From: Carallia brachiata
Taxonomy: Eukaryota; Streptophyta; Magnoliopsida; Malpighiales; Rhizophoraceae
Length of the DNA stretch: 64,000 nt
Direction: 5' to 3'
Assembly: GCA_021464245.1 (NCBI GenBank)
Contig: JADCRB010000069.1
Coordinates: 1,985,092-2,049,091, forward strand
The notes below the pieces were generated by a model that was not told the origin of the DNA, ran no database searches, and saw only the letters and a program-made list of their open reading frames with translations. Shown piece by piece: positions 13,535 to 25,822 of this stretch (positions are counted from its first letter, which is position 1; each line of letters starts with the position of its first letter). A program made the translations under genes and the position numbers.

Positions 13535-16137
13535 CTATTCTTTGCTACTTGGAGAATGATCTGTACTTGCAGCTGGATTGCTTGTTTGTCCGGCAGTAGT
13601 TTCAGGTCGTGGAACTTTTTGAGTCTGCTGCAATGTTGGGGAGCCATATCTGAACATATTGGCAGCCTGAAAGACCAAACCATGAATTACACACCCCAGC
13701 AGTAGTAGCATGGAAACGAAGATCTTAACAATACAGACATGAAAACACGTGTAAACGAGACAAATCAGAAGAAAATTTGAATCGGTGAGTGCCGACCTGT
13801 GAGGCATTTTGCATGTGAAAACCCATGAAATGGGCATACTGGTCAGCCAAAGCAGGATTTTGCACCTGATTTTGATAATTCACAGGATGCAGCACCGGAG
13901 CTTGGCAAATTAAGGTCGGGTTTTGTGCAGGAGAAAGATTTACGGACTGATCAACTAGGGGCACCCGAGAAAAATGCAGAGCGCCGTGGGCAGAAGAAGG
14001 CAAACAAGGGGGAACCATTCTCATTCCCATGGGGGGCATATAATGCTGGACCCCAGGAAACATCATTGTGCCCATCCCACTCCCCATCCACATCACCTGA
14101 AAAACTTAGAAAATGATCTTGAGCGGCTTGCACGACAAATGACAGGATTAAGTTTCAATTTTGCATATTCTGCACTGTACCTGAAGTTGCAACTGGAGTG
14201 ACTTCAAATACTCAATTGCCTCGTCTAGCATTGATGCTTTATCTGTCTGCAATGATAGGACTTCTTTAACATGGGGAGAACAACTATACAAAACCTTTTG
14301 AAATACTAATGACACTCAGTAAGTAGAAGAAAAAAGTTTGTTGAAGGATGAGAGTTCTAAGTAATGCTTTCCAAAATAATGTAACCCAATTTACTTGTTT
14401 AAGCTCAACAAACCTTGTGTCAAATGTCATTTTTTTGGCGCATTTCATAATTCTGTTTCTTCCTTAATTATTAACTCTCTGTCAATTTCCGCTGCTTGAT
14501 ATCAGACTTTTACCTTTCCAACAGCCTGTACAACATGCTACGGCTGATTTCTTTACACTAGTGCCGATATCTTCCTTAAAATGAATCTCAAGGTATACCA
14601 CTTTCTGCATTTAGATGCTTGACTGTACCATGATTCAGCCTTGTATGTTATAGTAGCAATGAATACTAGTAGCAAGATGAATGCAAAGAAAAGTGGTGTA
14701 TTGTGACTAGCCATCTAAAATGAACTGTCCATGACAACATAAAAGTAGAATTCAAAAGACGGTAAAAAAGACCTTGTTGCAGTGAGGTATAAGCTCTTGT
14801 AGTGCTCTCATCTTCTCATTGATTCTGTCCCTCCGCCTCTGCATAAATGCGAAAATAAATTCAAGTGACTTGCAGCACAACAACCTAAAACATTGAACTG
14901 CAAACAAGATCTAGCTCCTACCCTTTCTGAGAGATTGTGCACTTCAGCAGAGCGACTCCTACGGATAGACCCTGGCCTTTTGGCTGGTTTGTTTGCTGCA
15001 GCTGATTCAAGCTCAGCGGCCTGTATCACACGCATGATTGGTGCTCATCATCCTATCTTTACTGAAATTACAAGACAGAGAGGGGGTGAGGGGTTTGTGT
15101 TTTCACCTCACTTTGGCACTCCAATTCTTCTGCATTAATGCTCTTTCTTTTTTGACCACTTGTTTCTGTAGATTGCTTGCTTCTTCCAAGGCTACTACCG
15201 GATCCCCCTGAGGACACAGTAACAGTTGGGTCAACCATCTCTGTTTTCCCTCTTTCACTCTGATAAATAACTCTCCATAGATCACCCTTCTGTGGTCCTC
15301 CACACAAGCCAGCGCTCCCTGTGCGATTACTCGAGGCTCGGCTCCTGTCAGGATCGCTGCTAATCTGGTTAGTCGACCCAACTGTCATCACCGAACACTC
15401 CTTGACCGCAGCTTGCATCAAATTTTTAGACCCTTTTCCTCCTGATTGCCCGCTAGAATATCTTAAATCACCTTTCAATGGCACTGAGCATTGTGAAGAG
15501 TTTGCATTAACGGCTTTACCAAATTCTCCCAAATTACTAGTTTGCTCAGGAATTTGAAATCTGGGAGGAAGCGTTGGTGGGTTTTCGGAGACTTCAGAAA
15601 TGGACGGGTGCTTGGTATTGATGCTGGTAGATTGTTGCTGTTCTGAGGTTGCAACAACAACATGATCAGCATCAAACCCGGCGTACTTCCCTGCCCCAGT
15701 AGGATCAGAAGAAGGAAATTCGTAGAGGAATTTAGAACACAGCTCCTTTTCCAATGAATCCTCAAGCGAATATTGAATCCACGACACTGTCTCATCATCT
15801 TGAACCAAAGTACTTAAATTCTCACCACTAGCTCCCGACAAATCATACTTCTCACCTTGCCTGGATTCATGAAAACTTGGTTTTCTGTGGGTTTGGCTTT
15901 GAAAAACTACCTGCCCATCTTTCCATAATAGCTCCACTAGCTCATTATCTTGCCTGGAAACACAAAATTGGCCAACCCAAATCAACAAAACACCGAACCA
16001 GTTCCACAAAGGTAGAACTTTTGAAAAAGAAAGTTAGAAATTGAGAGAGACAGAGATGGTGCAGACCCTGTGGATTTCTTCAAATTAAAGAAGGGGGCAT
16101 CGCCGTCAAAATTCCAATCAGGAAGCCAATGATTCAT
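13535..16137 (-). CDS. PIF4: Phytochrome-interacting bHLH transcription factor, PIF4/PIF5-like
   Basis: Nuclear bHLH factor that binds G-boxes and promotes elongation growth in dark, shade and warmth, and is removed after contact with active phytochrome B. Seven coding exons: 16137-16067, 15953-15107, 15020-14922, 14838-14773, 14246-14181, 14096-13797 and 13666-13535. They join in frame to 526 aa. The N-terminus [13 protein letters not shown] is typical of PIF4/5. The active-phytochrome-B-binding motif [11 protein letters not shown] is at residues 28-38. The bHLH domain spans about 331-383, with the G-box-contacting residues H334, E338 and R342 and helix 2 [18 protein letters not shown]. The long middle exon is Ser/Gly-rich and poorly conserved, as in the family. 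The protein is longer than Arabidopsis PIF4 (430 aa), mostly in that exon and the C-terminal tail. PIF4 and PIF5 cannot be told apart here. I saw no frame lesion. Confidence 0.94.
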
Positions 16138-16810
16138 GGCTGACAAGCAAACAGAAAATCCTTTAAAAGGGCAGCCAAGAACAGGGGTTCAAAACGTATT
16201 AATTAATGAATATCCATCATCAGCAAAGATTTTTTTGTCATTATCCGATTAAACTATTCAAGGACAAGCACACGAGCAAAAGAAAAAAAACCCATTTAAC
16301 ACGAAATTAGTTTATTAAGCTCACGACTTAATAAAATATACACAAAACTTGAATTAAATATTTGAAGTGGAACTGGAGAGAAAATAAAAAATTCAATGGA
16401 ATCAAACAACCAACATATAAAGTTCCCATTTTTTTGCTATAAAGAATAATAACACACATGCACAAAAAGAGACTGAAGAAGCTGAGGAAGAAGAAGGAGG
16501 TGATGAAGTTGAAGAAACAAGAGCAGCACCCAATAGAGAGATGGGATAGGGAAACAGAACCCATTTGTAAATCCAGAAGCAAACATGTGAAAACACCAAA
16601 GATTCTTAAAAAGAGTTGGATTGGAAGGAAGAAAAAGGAAACATTTCTTTTTGCCTTTAATAGAAACCAAGCAAAAGGAATCAAATAAAGTACACTTCTT
16701 TTTGCCTTGACAAAAAGTTACGTTTGGATAAAATGATGGTAATGAAATCAAGCACACGCCTGACCAAAAACCAAGTACCTCGTTCCCTCTTCAACAGAAG
16801 CCCTTCAAAG

Positions 16811-16813
<3 letters not shown>

Positions 16814-16850
<37 letters not shown>
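16814..16850. repeat. (CT)n microsatellite upstream of the PIF gene
   Basis: An uninterrupted CT run of about 37 nt lies roughly 680 bp upstream of the PIF start. Read in the gene's direction it is a (GA)n tract, common in plant leaders and core promoters, where BBR/BPC factors can bind. A regulatory role here is inference. Confidence 0.9.
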
Positions 16851-16852
<2 letters not shown>

Positions 16853-16899
16853 TTCTCTGGTTTCTATGAAGTATAAACTATAAAGCTGTTAAATTGTAA

Positions 16900-18560
16900 C
16901 GAGAACTTTGAGAAAAGACCAGAGGGGGACAGGGTCTTTAACACCAGTTCGAGTGACACAGACAGGGACAGGGACATCACTAGTCGGTCAGAGGAAAAAG
17001 CCTTGGTAGTTACTAACTAATTAATTATTAGCTGCGACTAATCTTTACATTATATAAAGAGCTTAACTATAGGTATGTGTTTAATGAAAAATATAAATAA
17101 TACGTAATTAATTTAATAATATTTAATAATTTATTTTTTTTAATTTAATATATTTTTAACAATTTAACAGTTTAAATTATTACGTATCAACTGCAGTCTT
17201 ACTTATATATTGTCATTTAACTTTTTTTGATATAAAAATAAAATTTCACTACATAATTTAATTTTAGATAAAAATAAAATAATTATACAATTAATTTAAT
17301 ATCATCTAATAGTTTATTAATTTTTTTAAAATTTTAATAATTTAATAATTTATATTATTTATTATTATTTCATACTATACAAATATGGCTATCTAATATT
17401 TTGTATAAAATTATAATGCTTGAGTCATAATTAGAGTTTAGAAATATAGAAATCTAAAATTCCTAATTGTGAGAAGCTTTAGGAATTTAATTTTAAAAAA
17501 AGATAATATAAAATTTATAAGAATAAAAAATATCTTTATTATATAGTTTATAATTTAATGATAGTCTAATTGATTATTAAATATTACGTTAAAGTGAGAA
17601 GTTAAAAATTCAAATTACACTTCATAACAATCTTCCTCTTATATATATACACACACACATACTAATAATAGACTTGTACGATACGTAGATTTAATTATAT
17701 TTATTAGTAATTTTATTTTATTTTAAAAATAAAAAGACACTTTTGAGTATTTTTTGTTAGAAATTTTTAAATTTTTTTGAGAAAATAAAATGATTTTTTT
17801 CTTTCTAAGGAAAAAAAAAGAAATATTTGGGAGCCTTTTTTTAATTTTCTTTTCTTTTGAGAAAATTTCAACTTAATTCTTATTTTTCCTTTTAAAGAAA
17901 AGATAGGTAAATTTGAAATATTTTTTGAATCTATTTTCTTTGTATTCATGAATAGTTTTTGTTTTTGTTTTTTATTATTTTATTTTATTAAAAAATTTTA
18001 TAATTATAAATATTTAATTAGAGTTAAAATTAAAATATATAAATCAATAGAATCCTTATTTGATTGTAATTAAATTTATATTATTAATTTGTAGCGTCTT
18101 AATTTTGATTATAATAGAAGTTACATATTTATAAGATATTTTAATATTTTTAATTTTTAAATTTATGAGAAGTCATCACATAAAAAAAAGAAAAAAATTG
18201 AAATTTTCTGTCAACTTTAACTTTATATATATAGACTATGATTCTCCTCAAATATTTTTTAAAAGACAAAAAAAATAATATAAATATATATTACAATAAA
18301 CTAGTAAAAAATAACATAGGATTGTAAAAGGAAAAAAATACATTTGAAAGCCAAAAAGCTGAATAATAGAATAATTTATTTATTGACGTAAATAGTAGAA
18401 CACAATAATTCACGCTGACTATCCACGTGGCGTCCGATAAATGTGTTACTTTGGTTGCGTAAGGCAGCCCTGTGGACGGTTGGATGTTCTCAAACCTAAA
18501 AAACAGATGACCATATTTTTGGAAGATTTTGAATTTAAATATTTCGACAATTAAAGAGTC
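16900..18560. repeat. AT-rich low-complexity intergenic DNA with a recurring motif block
   Basis: No gene is visible. Blocks of the pattern (T)AATTTAATAATATTTAATAATTTATT followed by a T-run and TTTAATATATTTT occur near 17100-17175 and 17280-17350. Similar blocks occur near 5310-5380, 30770-30840, 30950-31040 and 32690-32760. This suggests a degenerate AT-rich dispersed repeat family. I cannot define its ends. Confidence 0.4.
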
Positions 18561-18599
18561 AGGAAATCTAGAACCGCAATGCGAGAGAAAGTGGATCTG

Positions 18600-18950
18600 A
18601 TTGTGCAAGTGGATGGTGCCACGTGGACATGCTGAGCTGTACTACCTCAGACAATGATGATAGAGGTTAGATTGATATTGTCAGAAATGCACGTTATTAG
18701 GACAAGTGGACAACTCATCTCGTGGACAGGAGTGGCCTATTGGGCTTGACTTATGCGTCTACTTGGCCCAGTTGTTTGTTCGACTAGCGAATCCGTCGCT
18801 CTTTTTCTAACGCAAACATGCACGGACGCGCCCTGGCCGTCGGTTACCTTCACTTTCCTTCTTTTGCTCGTGTGCCATCGTAGAAAGTAGAAACCCTAAT
18901 GAACTCAAGAATGTCCAATTTTCCTAAAAAATTAAAAAAAAAAAAAGCAA
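18600..18950 (+). promoter_or_regulatory. Second promoter-like patch without an adjacent gene
   Basis: The patch contains GCCACGTGGAC near 18618 (G-box/ABRE core), ATTGGGCTT at 18739-18747, TTGGCCCAG at 18763-18771 and a perfect telo-box AAACCCTAA at 18891-18899. A related CCACGTGG occurs near 18422. The order, site II motifs followed by a telo-box, is that of a plant housekeeping promoter running rightward. No open reading frame follows, only AT-rich DNA and then a LINE remnant. Confidence 0.35.
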
Positions 18951-19423
18951 GAAGTCTAATTCAGTTGCCTGCACCACTTCGTGAAAGTATGTTAGAGAGA
19001 AAAGTGTGAGAACTAGAATTTTTCAATAATTTAAATTCATTAGTTTAAAATATAAAATAAAGAAAATTTTTGATCAGTGATTTTTATTTGTGATTTTGTA
19101 ATTTTTTAAGTTTATGATAATTGTCAAATAATTTTTTTTTAATGGGGATGAGAGATAAAAATATTTTTCGGTACAGAGATAATTAGTATTTATTGAAAGA
19201 TTTAAGTTATTGACTGGGAAAAAAAATCAATTTTTTTTAAAAAATAACATTAATTTAGTATTTTATCAGTTAAACTTTTCTATAGTTCAATAAAATTTGA
19301 TCGTATCTGGTTTTCATAGGTGCGAATGCTCACACTACAGATGTCTTTCTTGGATTTTTAAAATGGGATAGTAAGTGAGGATGATGCTTTTCTTTTTTAG
19401 TCAAATTAAAGAAACATAATGAA

Positions 19424-19700
19424 TTTTTTTTTTCATTAAGAAGGAGGGTAACGCCTGAAATTAAAGAGCCACTAATCTAAAAAAATAAATTCTAACAGAA
19501 TCATTAGAAAGTAAAGAAAGCAATCCAGATGGAGGATCTGCGAGCAAGATGAAGCTGAAACTCTGAGTAATAGCACAGAAAGCAAGCAAATCAGCAGCAT
19601 AATTACTCTCGCGATAAACAATGAATCGTTGATTACCTGTCTCCCTCCCAATCCCTTTACTTGACATGCACAATCTTTTCGAAATGGCGAGCAGGACCAT
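19424..19700 (-). mobile_element. LINE (L1-type) 3' remnant with RNase H C-terminus
   Basis: The minus-strand ORF ending at 19461 carries IVYRESNYAADLLAF, then LADPPSGLLSLLSNDSV and a final RLV. This is the C-terminal part of the RNase H-like domain found at the end of plant LINE reverse-transcriptase polyproteins (VYREANxxADxLA pattern, then PPxxLxxLLxxD). A short 3' UTR follows and ends in an A-run on the minus strand (plus-strand T-run 19424-19433). The element is severely 5'-truncated, as is usual for LINEs. I could not find a convincing target-site duplication. Confidence 0.65.
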
Positions 19701-20807
19701 GTTCAGTTTAAACGAAGACCCAGTTCGGCTTTATTATTAATTCTTGTTTTACGGTTCTTCCCGAAGAAGTAACAAGGAAATAGACGATAATAAGATCAGA
19801 ATGGTGGAAAAGCAAGAACAGTCTTAAAAGAGTGATTTCCGCCAACCTGACATAACGACGGAAACCTTGGAAAAGATCAGGTGCTTAAATTTTGATATTA
19901 AAAGTCATGGGGTTGAGGACTTAACGACAGTTAAGATGATTGGAAGAAGTAGAGTAACCTCCAACCGTGTTCAAATTCCGGACACTTATCTCACTGTTTT
20001 CATTTTCCAATTGCTACACTGTGTTCAAAGTGTTAAATATATTTAATTTCCTTGTAGTTTAGTTGTTTTATATTTTATTTTTTTGTTATTTCAATTTAGA
20101 CAATAAATCTACTTGTATTTTCAATTTTAGCAATTAACTCTTTGACAATGATTTGTTAAATCAATTAACAGAAGTTAGTCGAAATTATATTATTTTGTAA
20201 TTTTTTTTTCTCTACCAAATAATATGTTATTTATTTTTTAAATTGAATTTCGACATGTGTTTTAACTGCATCTCATATAATGTACTTAATAATTTTTGTT
20301 ATTATCAGTGTACTGCACATATTAATATAGTTGTATTTGAGACAATATTTATAATTAATTTTTACTTGAAATATAATGAAATTCCTGTAATTATAAAATA
20401 ATACATTTGATTTAATAAATTACTAGTAGTCAAGCCATTTAATTATCAAAATTAAAAAATATAAAGAAATTTATTATCTAAAATTAAATTATAAAGAATT
20501 ACAAAATAACTAAATTAGGAAAGAATTAAATGCATTTAATTCTAAAAGAAAACAACAAAGGTCAAGGGGCTATCTTGAATCTGCGTGTGTGGCTGGGGGC
20601 CGTGTATAAATGTATCCGGTCCTTGTTGAAAAAAAATGTTTGGGTTCAAGCCCATAATAGAATAACGGGCCTTCAAAAAGCATAGGTCCGCGGCTTACCC
20701 TGCTTGTTGTTGATTTTGGAGATTCTATCTGACCACAATTCTGAGCCCACGAGACCAGCTAAAATAACCCGGCTCTTCACCTCAGTCAAGTCCCAGAGGT
20801 TAGGGGT

Positions 20808-21872
20808 TAGGAATGACAATGGGGGATCGGGAATACAAATGGCCTTTCGTTGTCGATATTCTATTATTAAATTTATTTTTATTCTTGTCCTCATTTCTGT
20901 TTCCAATAGGAATAAAATTTTAATTCTTATCTATATATTTGCCGGAGAACGGAATCTCCGTACCTACTTCATATTCGTTTATATTGAAATATAGTTTAAT
21001 TTTAGACAATTTAAATTTAGTAAATGTACTAATCCACAATTTTCTATTATATGCCAATGACACAACAATTGGACGGTTAGCCTGCGACCATCTTGTTTAT
21101 CAACTACAGTATTATAAGCAAGTTGTTACTAATAACAACCTGCACAAACAAAATATACAAAATAAATATGGTTTCTCATTTTTTGTTTCAACCATTCTCA
21201 AATTGCAACAAATCCACAAACTATAGAAACATAGCCAATATGCGGATAAATCTATGTTGGACCCATTTCCTATTACGGGGAAACGCTCCACTAGATATCA
21301 TATCATATGGCATATGTCTCTCCATTAGATATCACTTGCAGTTCCTTTGTACGCACTTCCTATCCATCAACTGTATTTACATTTCATTCCCATTTCAAAT
21401 GAAGCCAAATGGAACAAGTAACATCCTTCTCCGACTTCCCCTTTGTATTCAGAACGCCAATTACAACACTACCTCAAAGTTATGAATTTTCATGATGTTA
21501 ATCAAGTCTTCCTACTAAATGAATGCTCGCGGTAGTCTAGATTTTGAAGGTTAGATTTCGTGGTTTCAATGTTAGAAGAGTGATTGAATGAAGGGCGAAG
21601 TAAAAAATTAAAAGGAAAGAATAAGTGATTTAAAAAAAAAAAAGAGAGAGTGAAGAATAATAAAAAAAATTAAATCAATAAACAAATAAATGAGGCGGGT
21701 AAGGGAGAGTGTAGGAGTAGGAATGGGTTCACCTATTTTCATTTCTATACCCGTTAATAAATTTGGGGCACGAGTCGAGAATTTTCATTCTCCTGTCAAA
21801 AGCCTTTGACCCGTACCTATTGAGGCAGGTATGGATAATCTTTAATGATTATAGGTAAAAGTGACATCCCTA
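20808..21872. mobile_element. Probable non-autonomous hAT-like DNA transposon
   Basis: The left end TAGGAATGACA and the inverted right end TGACATCCCTA match at 9 of 11 positions. Flanking 8-mers TTAGGGGT and TTAATGAT are only weakly alike (5 of 8). Sub-terminal G-rich sequence on the left (ATGGGGGATCGGG) and matching blocks on the right (GGGTA, ATAGGTACGGGTC on the minus strand) fit the hAT-derived elements with GGGG/CCCC sub-termini common in plants. The ORFs inside (20939-21226, 21093-21485) show no transposase motif. Length is 1065 bp. Confidence 0.4.
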
Positions 21873-24800
21873 TTAATGATTTGAATTATAGACTTCTCTA
21901 ACTATCTCTACTCCTCCAATCAGTTGATTTAAATATAAAATTTCTTTTTAAAAAAATCAAATTATATAACTCACCATCTAATAAATTTCTTAATAAATCA
22001 AAAAATTAAAATAAAATAGTATCAATAATTTATGAAATCACATCATTTATTTTTCAATGAGATAATCCAATTTAATTAGAGAGATAAAAAAATATATCTT
22101 CTACTGCTAAAAGAATTGGGAGTTAACTCAAGTCTCTTTCCTTACTTTTCATCCTCTCTAATGACAACTAGCATATCTACTACAAATTAAAAAGTTTCTT
22201 TATGTTTTTTTTATACGGAGGGGTGATGCTTTTCAAATTAGAATAAAAGTTAGTGTTCCAGATTTTTGTTTTAAAATTTGTCGTAATTAAAACGGTGACT
22301 GAAATTTTTAAAATATTTATTACTTTTACATTTTAAAAATATCAATTATCGTTTTAAAAATAACAATTACAATTTTACCTGAACTATTTTTCGAGACAAA
22401 ATACTCGGAACATATACGGGCGCCCTTCAAATTATTATATCTCAATCAGGTCATTTCTGCCCCTCCCTCTCCGTATACTTAGAAAAATCAAATTACCGAA
22501 AAACCATTGAATTGCGAGCATTTGGTAAACAACATTGATCGATCAAAGAATACTTCGCGAGTATACAAATTCTGGGGGGTATCCTCTTGATCCAGGAACC
22601 TATAAATACTTATGCGTTAACTTGAGGCACACAAAGCCAGCATGGCAGAGAAGCTGCACTGCACGAGAAAATGGGTCTTGAGAGTGTGGACGGAATGTTG
22701 CTTCCACGTGTGGAGTAGGCAATGAGGCCATTAGCCATGAGCTAAGCTCGATCCTGGACCCCCACTTGCCATTCAGCAAAATGTATGGAAGCCAGGATTA
22801 ACATGTCACCCTAGTACTTCTCTCCTTTTTTAACATTTAAACTTATATTATTGTTCTGAAAACGTGAAAAGGAAAGGCAGGCAGCGAAAGTGCTAAGATT
22901 TTGATTTGCTATGGTGAGCCATCTGAATCACATAATTACGCTTTACTACTACTTGTGCTTAAGGGATTCTATTCTAGATAAGATATTTTGACATTATATT
23001 ACAAAATCAAGTGGAATTAAATATAACACTTACCATCTAACTTGAAAAATGTTGCAACCATCTGATTTTTTAATGCCATCAAAGTATAGAATTGTAATAT
23101 TTTATAACAAGACTGTGTAAAATAATCTTACTTTTTCATTTTATGCAGAAAAAAAATATAATGATACTTTGGTTTTTGTTTTTTTTTTTCTTACCCGATA
23201 ATGGAATTCCTCGGATTCTATTCACGTCCAGTCATTGACTCACACATTAATATCTGGTCATCTTGCTCGACTTATATATATGGGGAGTTGGGACTCTAGG
23301 TTTATTGCAGAATCTTTTATACTTGCATTTGTTTTCTTCTCAAACGCCACTAAAATGGTGATATTTAACACCAAAAATCCTGATTTTTCCAAGTTGGTCA
23401 TCAGTACCACTAGGGATGTCCAGGTTCCGACCAGCGCCTTATTTACTGGGAAGGAAAATGATGGGGACGACGACGATGACGATGACGACGGCAACGATGT
23501 GGCACCTGCTGCATAGTTAGTATTATCACGATGAGATGCTTTTAATTTTTGCCATGGTGTGGAACATCAAATACTAAGGTACTTTTATAAGGATTCGTAT
23601 TTGATGATTAATTAGGGCAAGACTATATCTGTCTGGATGATGAGCATGGATGTTAAGCGTGGCATATACCTAATCCATCTTATTGTAATGGGATGGCAAC
23701 TAGGATCTACTATATGAGCTAAGACCATCTTTCGTCTACTAATTATTTAAACGAGAATGTATAATTTGAGGTCATTATGCATGTATTATGTGAGGAACTA
23801 GATATGGAATCTAGTAACTTGATCTATGCCCATGATTCTCTCTTTCTTTCTCTCGTTTTTTTTTATTTTAGATTTCTTATACTTAGACTAATTAGTTTAG
23901 TAGATAAAAACAATTAACAAAGTTAAGGGTTCGAACCTTTGATATCCGTTTACTGATATATTGCTGCTATCATTCGAAACTACAAACTTGTAGCCTCTCT
24001 CCCGCACACACACGCTGACGACTCGGGTTGGCTTGCAGTAAATGGCAATCTATACTCTCCCTTGTGTGTTAGTTCTTAAATTTGACCAATTTACTCTTTA
24101 GAATTATGAACCCCTCTAAATTGCTGGTCAAAGAAGTGATGCATCATGAACCCTGTAGATTACAACATGGAGGAATTCAAAAAAAAAAGAAAAAGCTAAT
24201 GATCAAAATTACTATTAAACCCTAAAGCCTAATTTGTTGAGTGCAGGCTGTGCAGCCTTAGATATGTATCAGTCATTTTGTTTTTGGGCAAAAAATATAA
24301 TTCAAGTATTAAGTCGAACAGGAATGCAAGTTCATGCAGTAGAAGCGTTTCTGATCCTTGCCACGAATGCCGCTCAGACTAAAATATGCATAAGACGGTT
24401 GAACACTTTTTGTTAAATTTCTTGTATCTTCTGTCTTCCAAGACTTCATTTCCACAAATTGTGTCAACAAATCAAAGAAAATTTTTGCAAATTTCAAAAG
24501 AACCAAGTACAGTTTTGCTTTTCCACGCATATGTGGCCAATCTCATACTTCTATCAATTACAATTGTGAATAAAAAGAGAGGAATATGAATATATGGTAT
24601 ATTCTCCAAAATATTTAAGACAGTGTAGCTGGAGGATAAACCAAAGGAAGGGAAGTCTCAGAATATCTCAACCCCAAAGACTATATACAGCCCATATATA
24701 TCGAAAATTGATCTACGGTTAGTTTCATTTTTATTATTGTTGAAGTTGAAAATGTTATTGAGAATTCATGCACTTCGAAGTCACGAATGAGCAAGAGCAA

Positions 24801-25344
24801 CCTTGTGTGTTGATAAAAAAGAGGAGGAGGAAATGGGAAACAAAATTAGTTTGATGCAGCCTTGATATTGTCATGCCACTAAAATGTGTATATATATCTA
24901 TACACCCAAATTCCCATGGTGTTTTTTATAATTTTTTATTGCTAATAAACTTATGATATACATGCAGTCGAATACAATGGACAAATAACATTAACTATAT
25001 TCACCTTTTTTTTTTTCTGCATATGAAAGATCGTCATCTTACTTCTCCCAGGAGAAAGAAATTTTGACTGACTGACGACATACAGTGATGGGAGTCTCCT
25101 GTGAACCGTCAATGAAGTTAATTTTCGTGTGATCAATTAAAGGCCTTCTGCTAAATATATATGAGGAGAAGGTGTAGGAGGTCAAGAAACAACTCAACAA
25201 GAATCCCTTACATCAATTCCCGTGGAAAAGGCATGAATTTCAATTGTTACATATCACTACTTTAATTTATTAACGTTACCAATTTTTTATAATGCTATAG
25301 ATACTAAAAATTAAAATTATGTTAAAGTTAAACACATTTTCACT
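21873..25344. other. Intergenic DNA, no supported gene
   Basis: The stretch is mostly AT-rich. A 93-codon ORF at 23235-23516 ends in an acidic tail of eight aspartates followed by GNDVAPAA. I do not recognise it, and the Asp run comes from a GAY-repeat microsatellite. A GGTTCGAACC motif near 23930 resembles a tRNA B-box, but I could not fold a tRNA around it. Confidence 0.45.
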
Positions 25345-25813
25345 GGGATAAACCTCATTTTAGTCCTAAACTTTTAGAATTTTTCCAATCTAATTTTATA
25401 TCTGTTTTTATTTTCACTTTAGTCTTATAACTATTGGTTCGGTTCTAATTAAGTCCTAATCAAAACGTTAAAAAAAAAAAAGAATTTGATCCAACAAAAT
25501 ACACAAATAAAGTTAAAAAAATGAAACACATTGTTGAAAAAAAAAGGAAAATACACTAACAGTAAATTTCTCTTTTCAAGAGCGTATCTAACAAGTATAT
25601 TTTTTTTAGCAGTGGACTTCTTTTTTTTTAACTATATTTGTGTATTTCATTAGGTCACTTATAGTTTTTAATGTTTTGACCTAATTCTGTTCAAGTTAGG
25701 ATTTAATTAAAATTGAAACTATAATTATAAGACTGAAATCAAAATAGAAAAATGATAGGGATTAAATTAAAAAAATTCTAAAAAATTTTAAAACTAAATT
25801 GAAGCTTAATCCC
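25345..25813. mobile_element. Mutator-type MITE with long terminal inverted repeats (copy 1)
   Basis: The left end GGGATAAACCTCATTTTAGT pairs with the inverted right end GGGATTAAGCTTCAATTTAG, and the imperfect arms continue for well over 150 bp. Flanking 9-mers ATTTTCACT (25336-25344) and ATTTTCATG (25814-25822) match at 7 of 9, the target-duplication length expected of Mutator-like elements. There is no coding capacity. A relative lies at 32157-32665. Confidence 0.7.
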
Positions 25814-25822
25814 ATTTTCATG

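Noticed and set aside
20939..21485. Two overlapping ORFs as a transposase
   Set aside because: No hAT dimerisation, BED zinc-finger or catalytic motif is readable. They look like chance ORFs in AT-rich DNA within a non-autonomous element.
23235..23516. 93-codon ORF with an Asp8 tail
   Set aside because: The acidic run comes from a trinucleotide repeat, the rest matches nothing I recognise, and there is no exon or promoter support. Left as a low-value possibility.
23900..23960. tRNA gene suggested by GGTTCGAACC
   Set aside because: The B-box-like motif is palindromic, and no acceptor stem, anticodon arm or good A-box can be placed around it. Similar TTCGAA motifs near 8515 and 26230 also failed.
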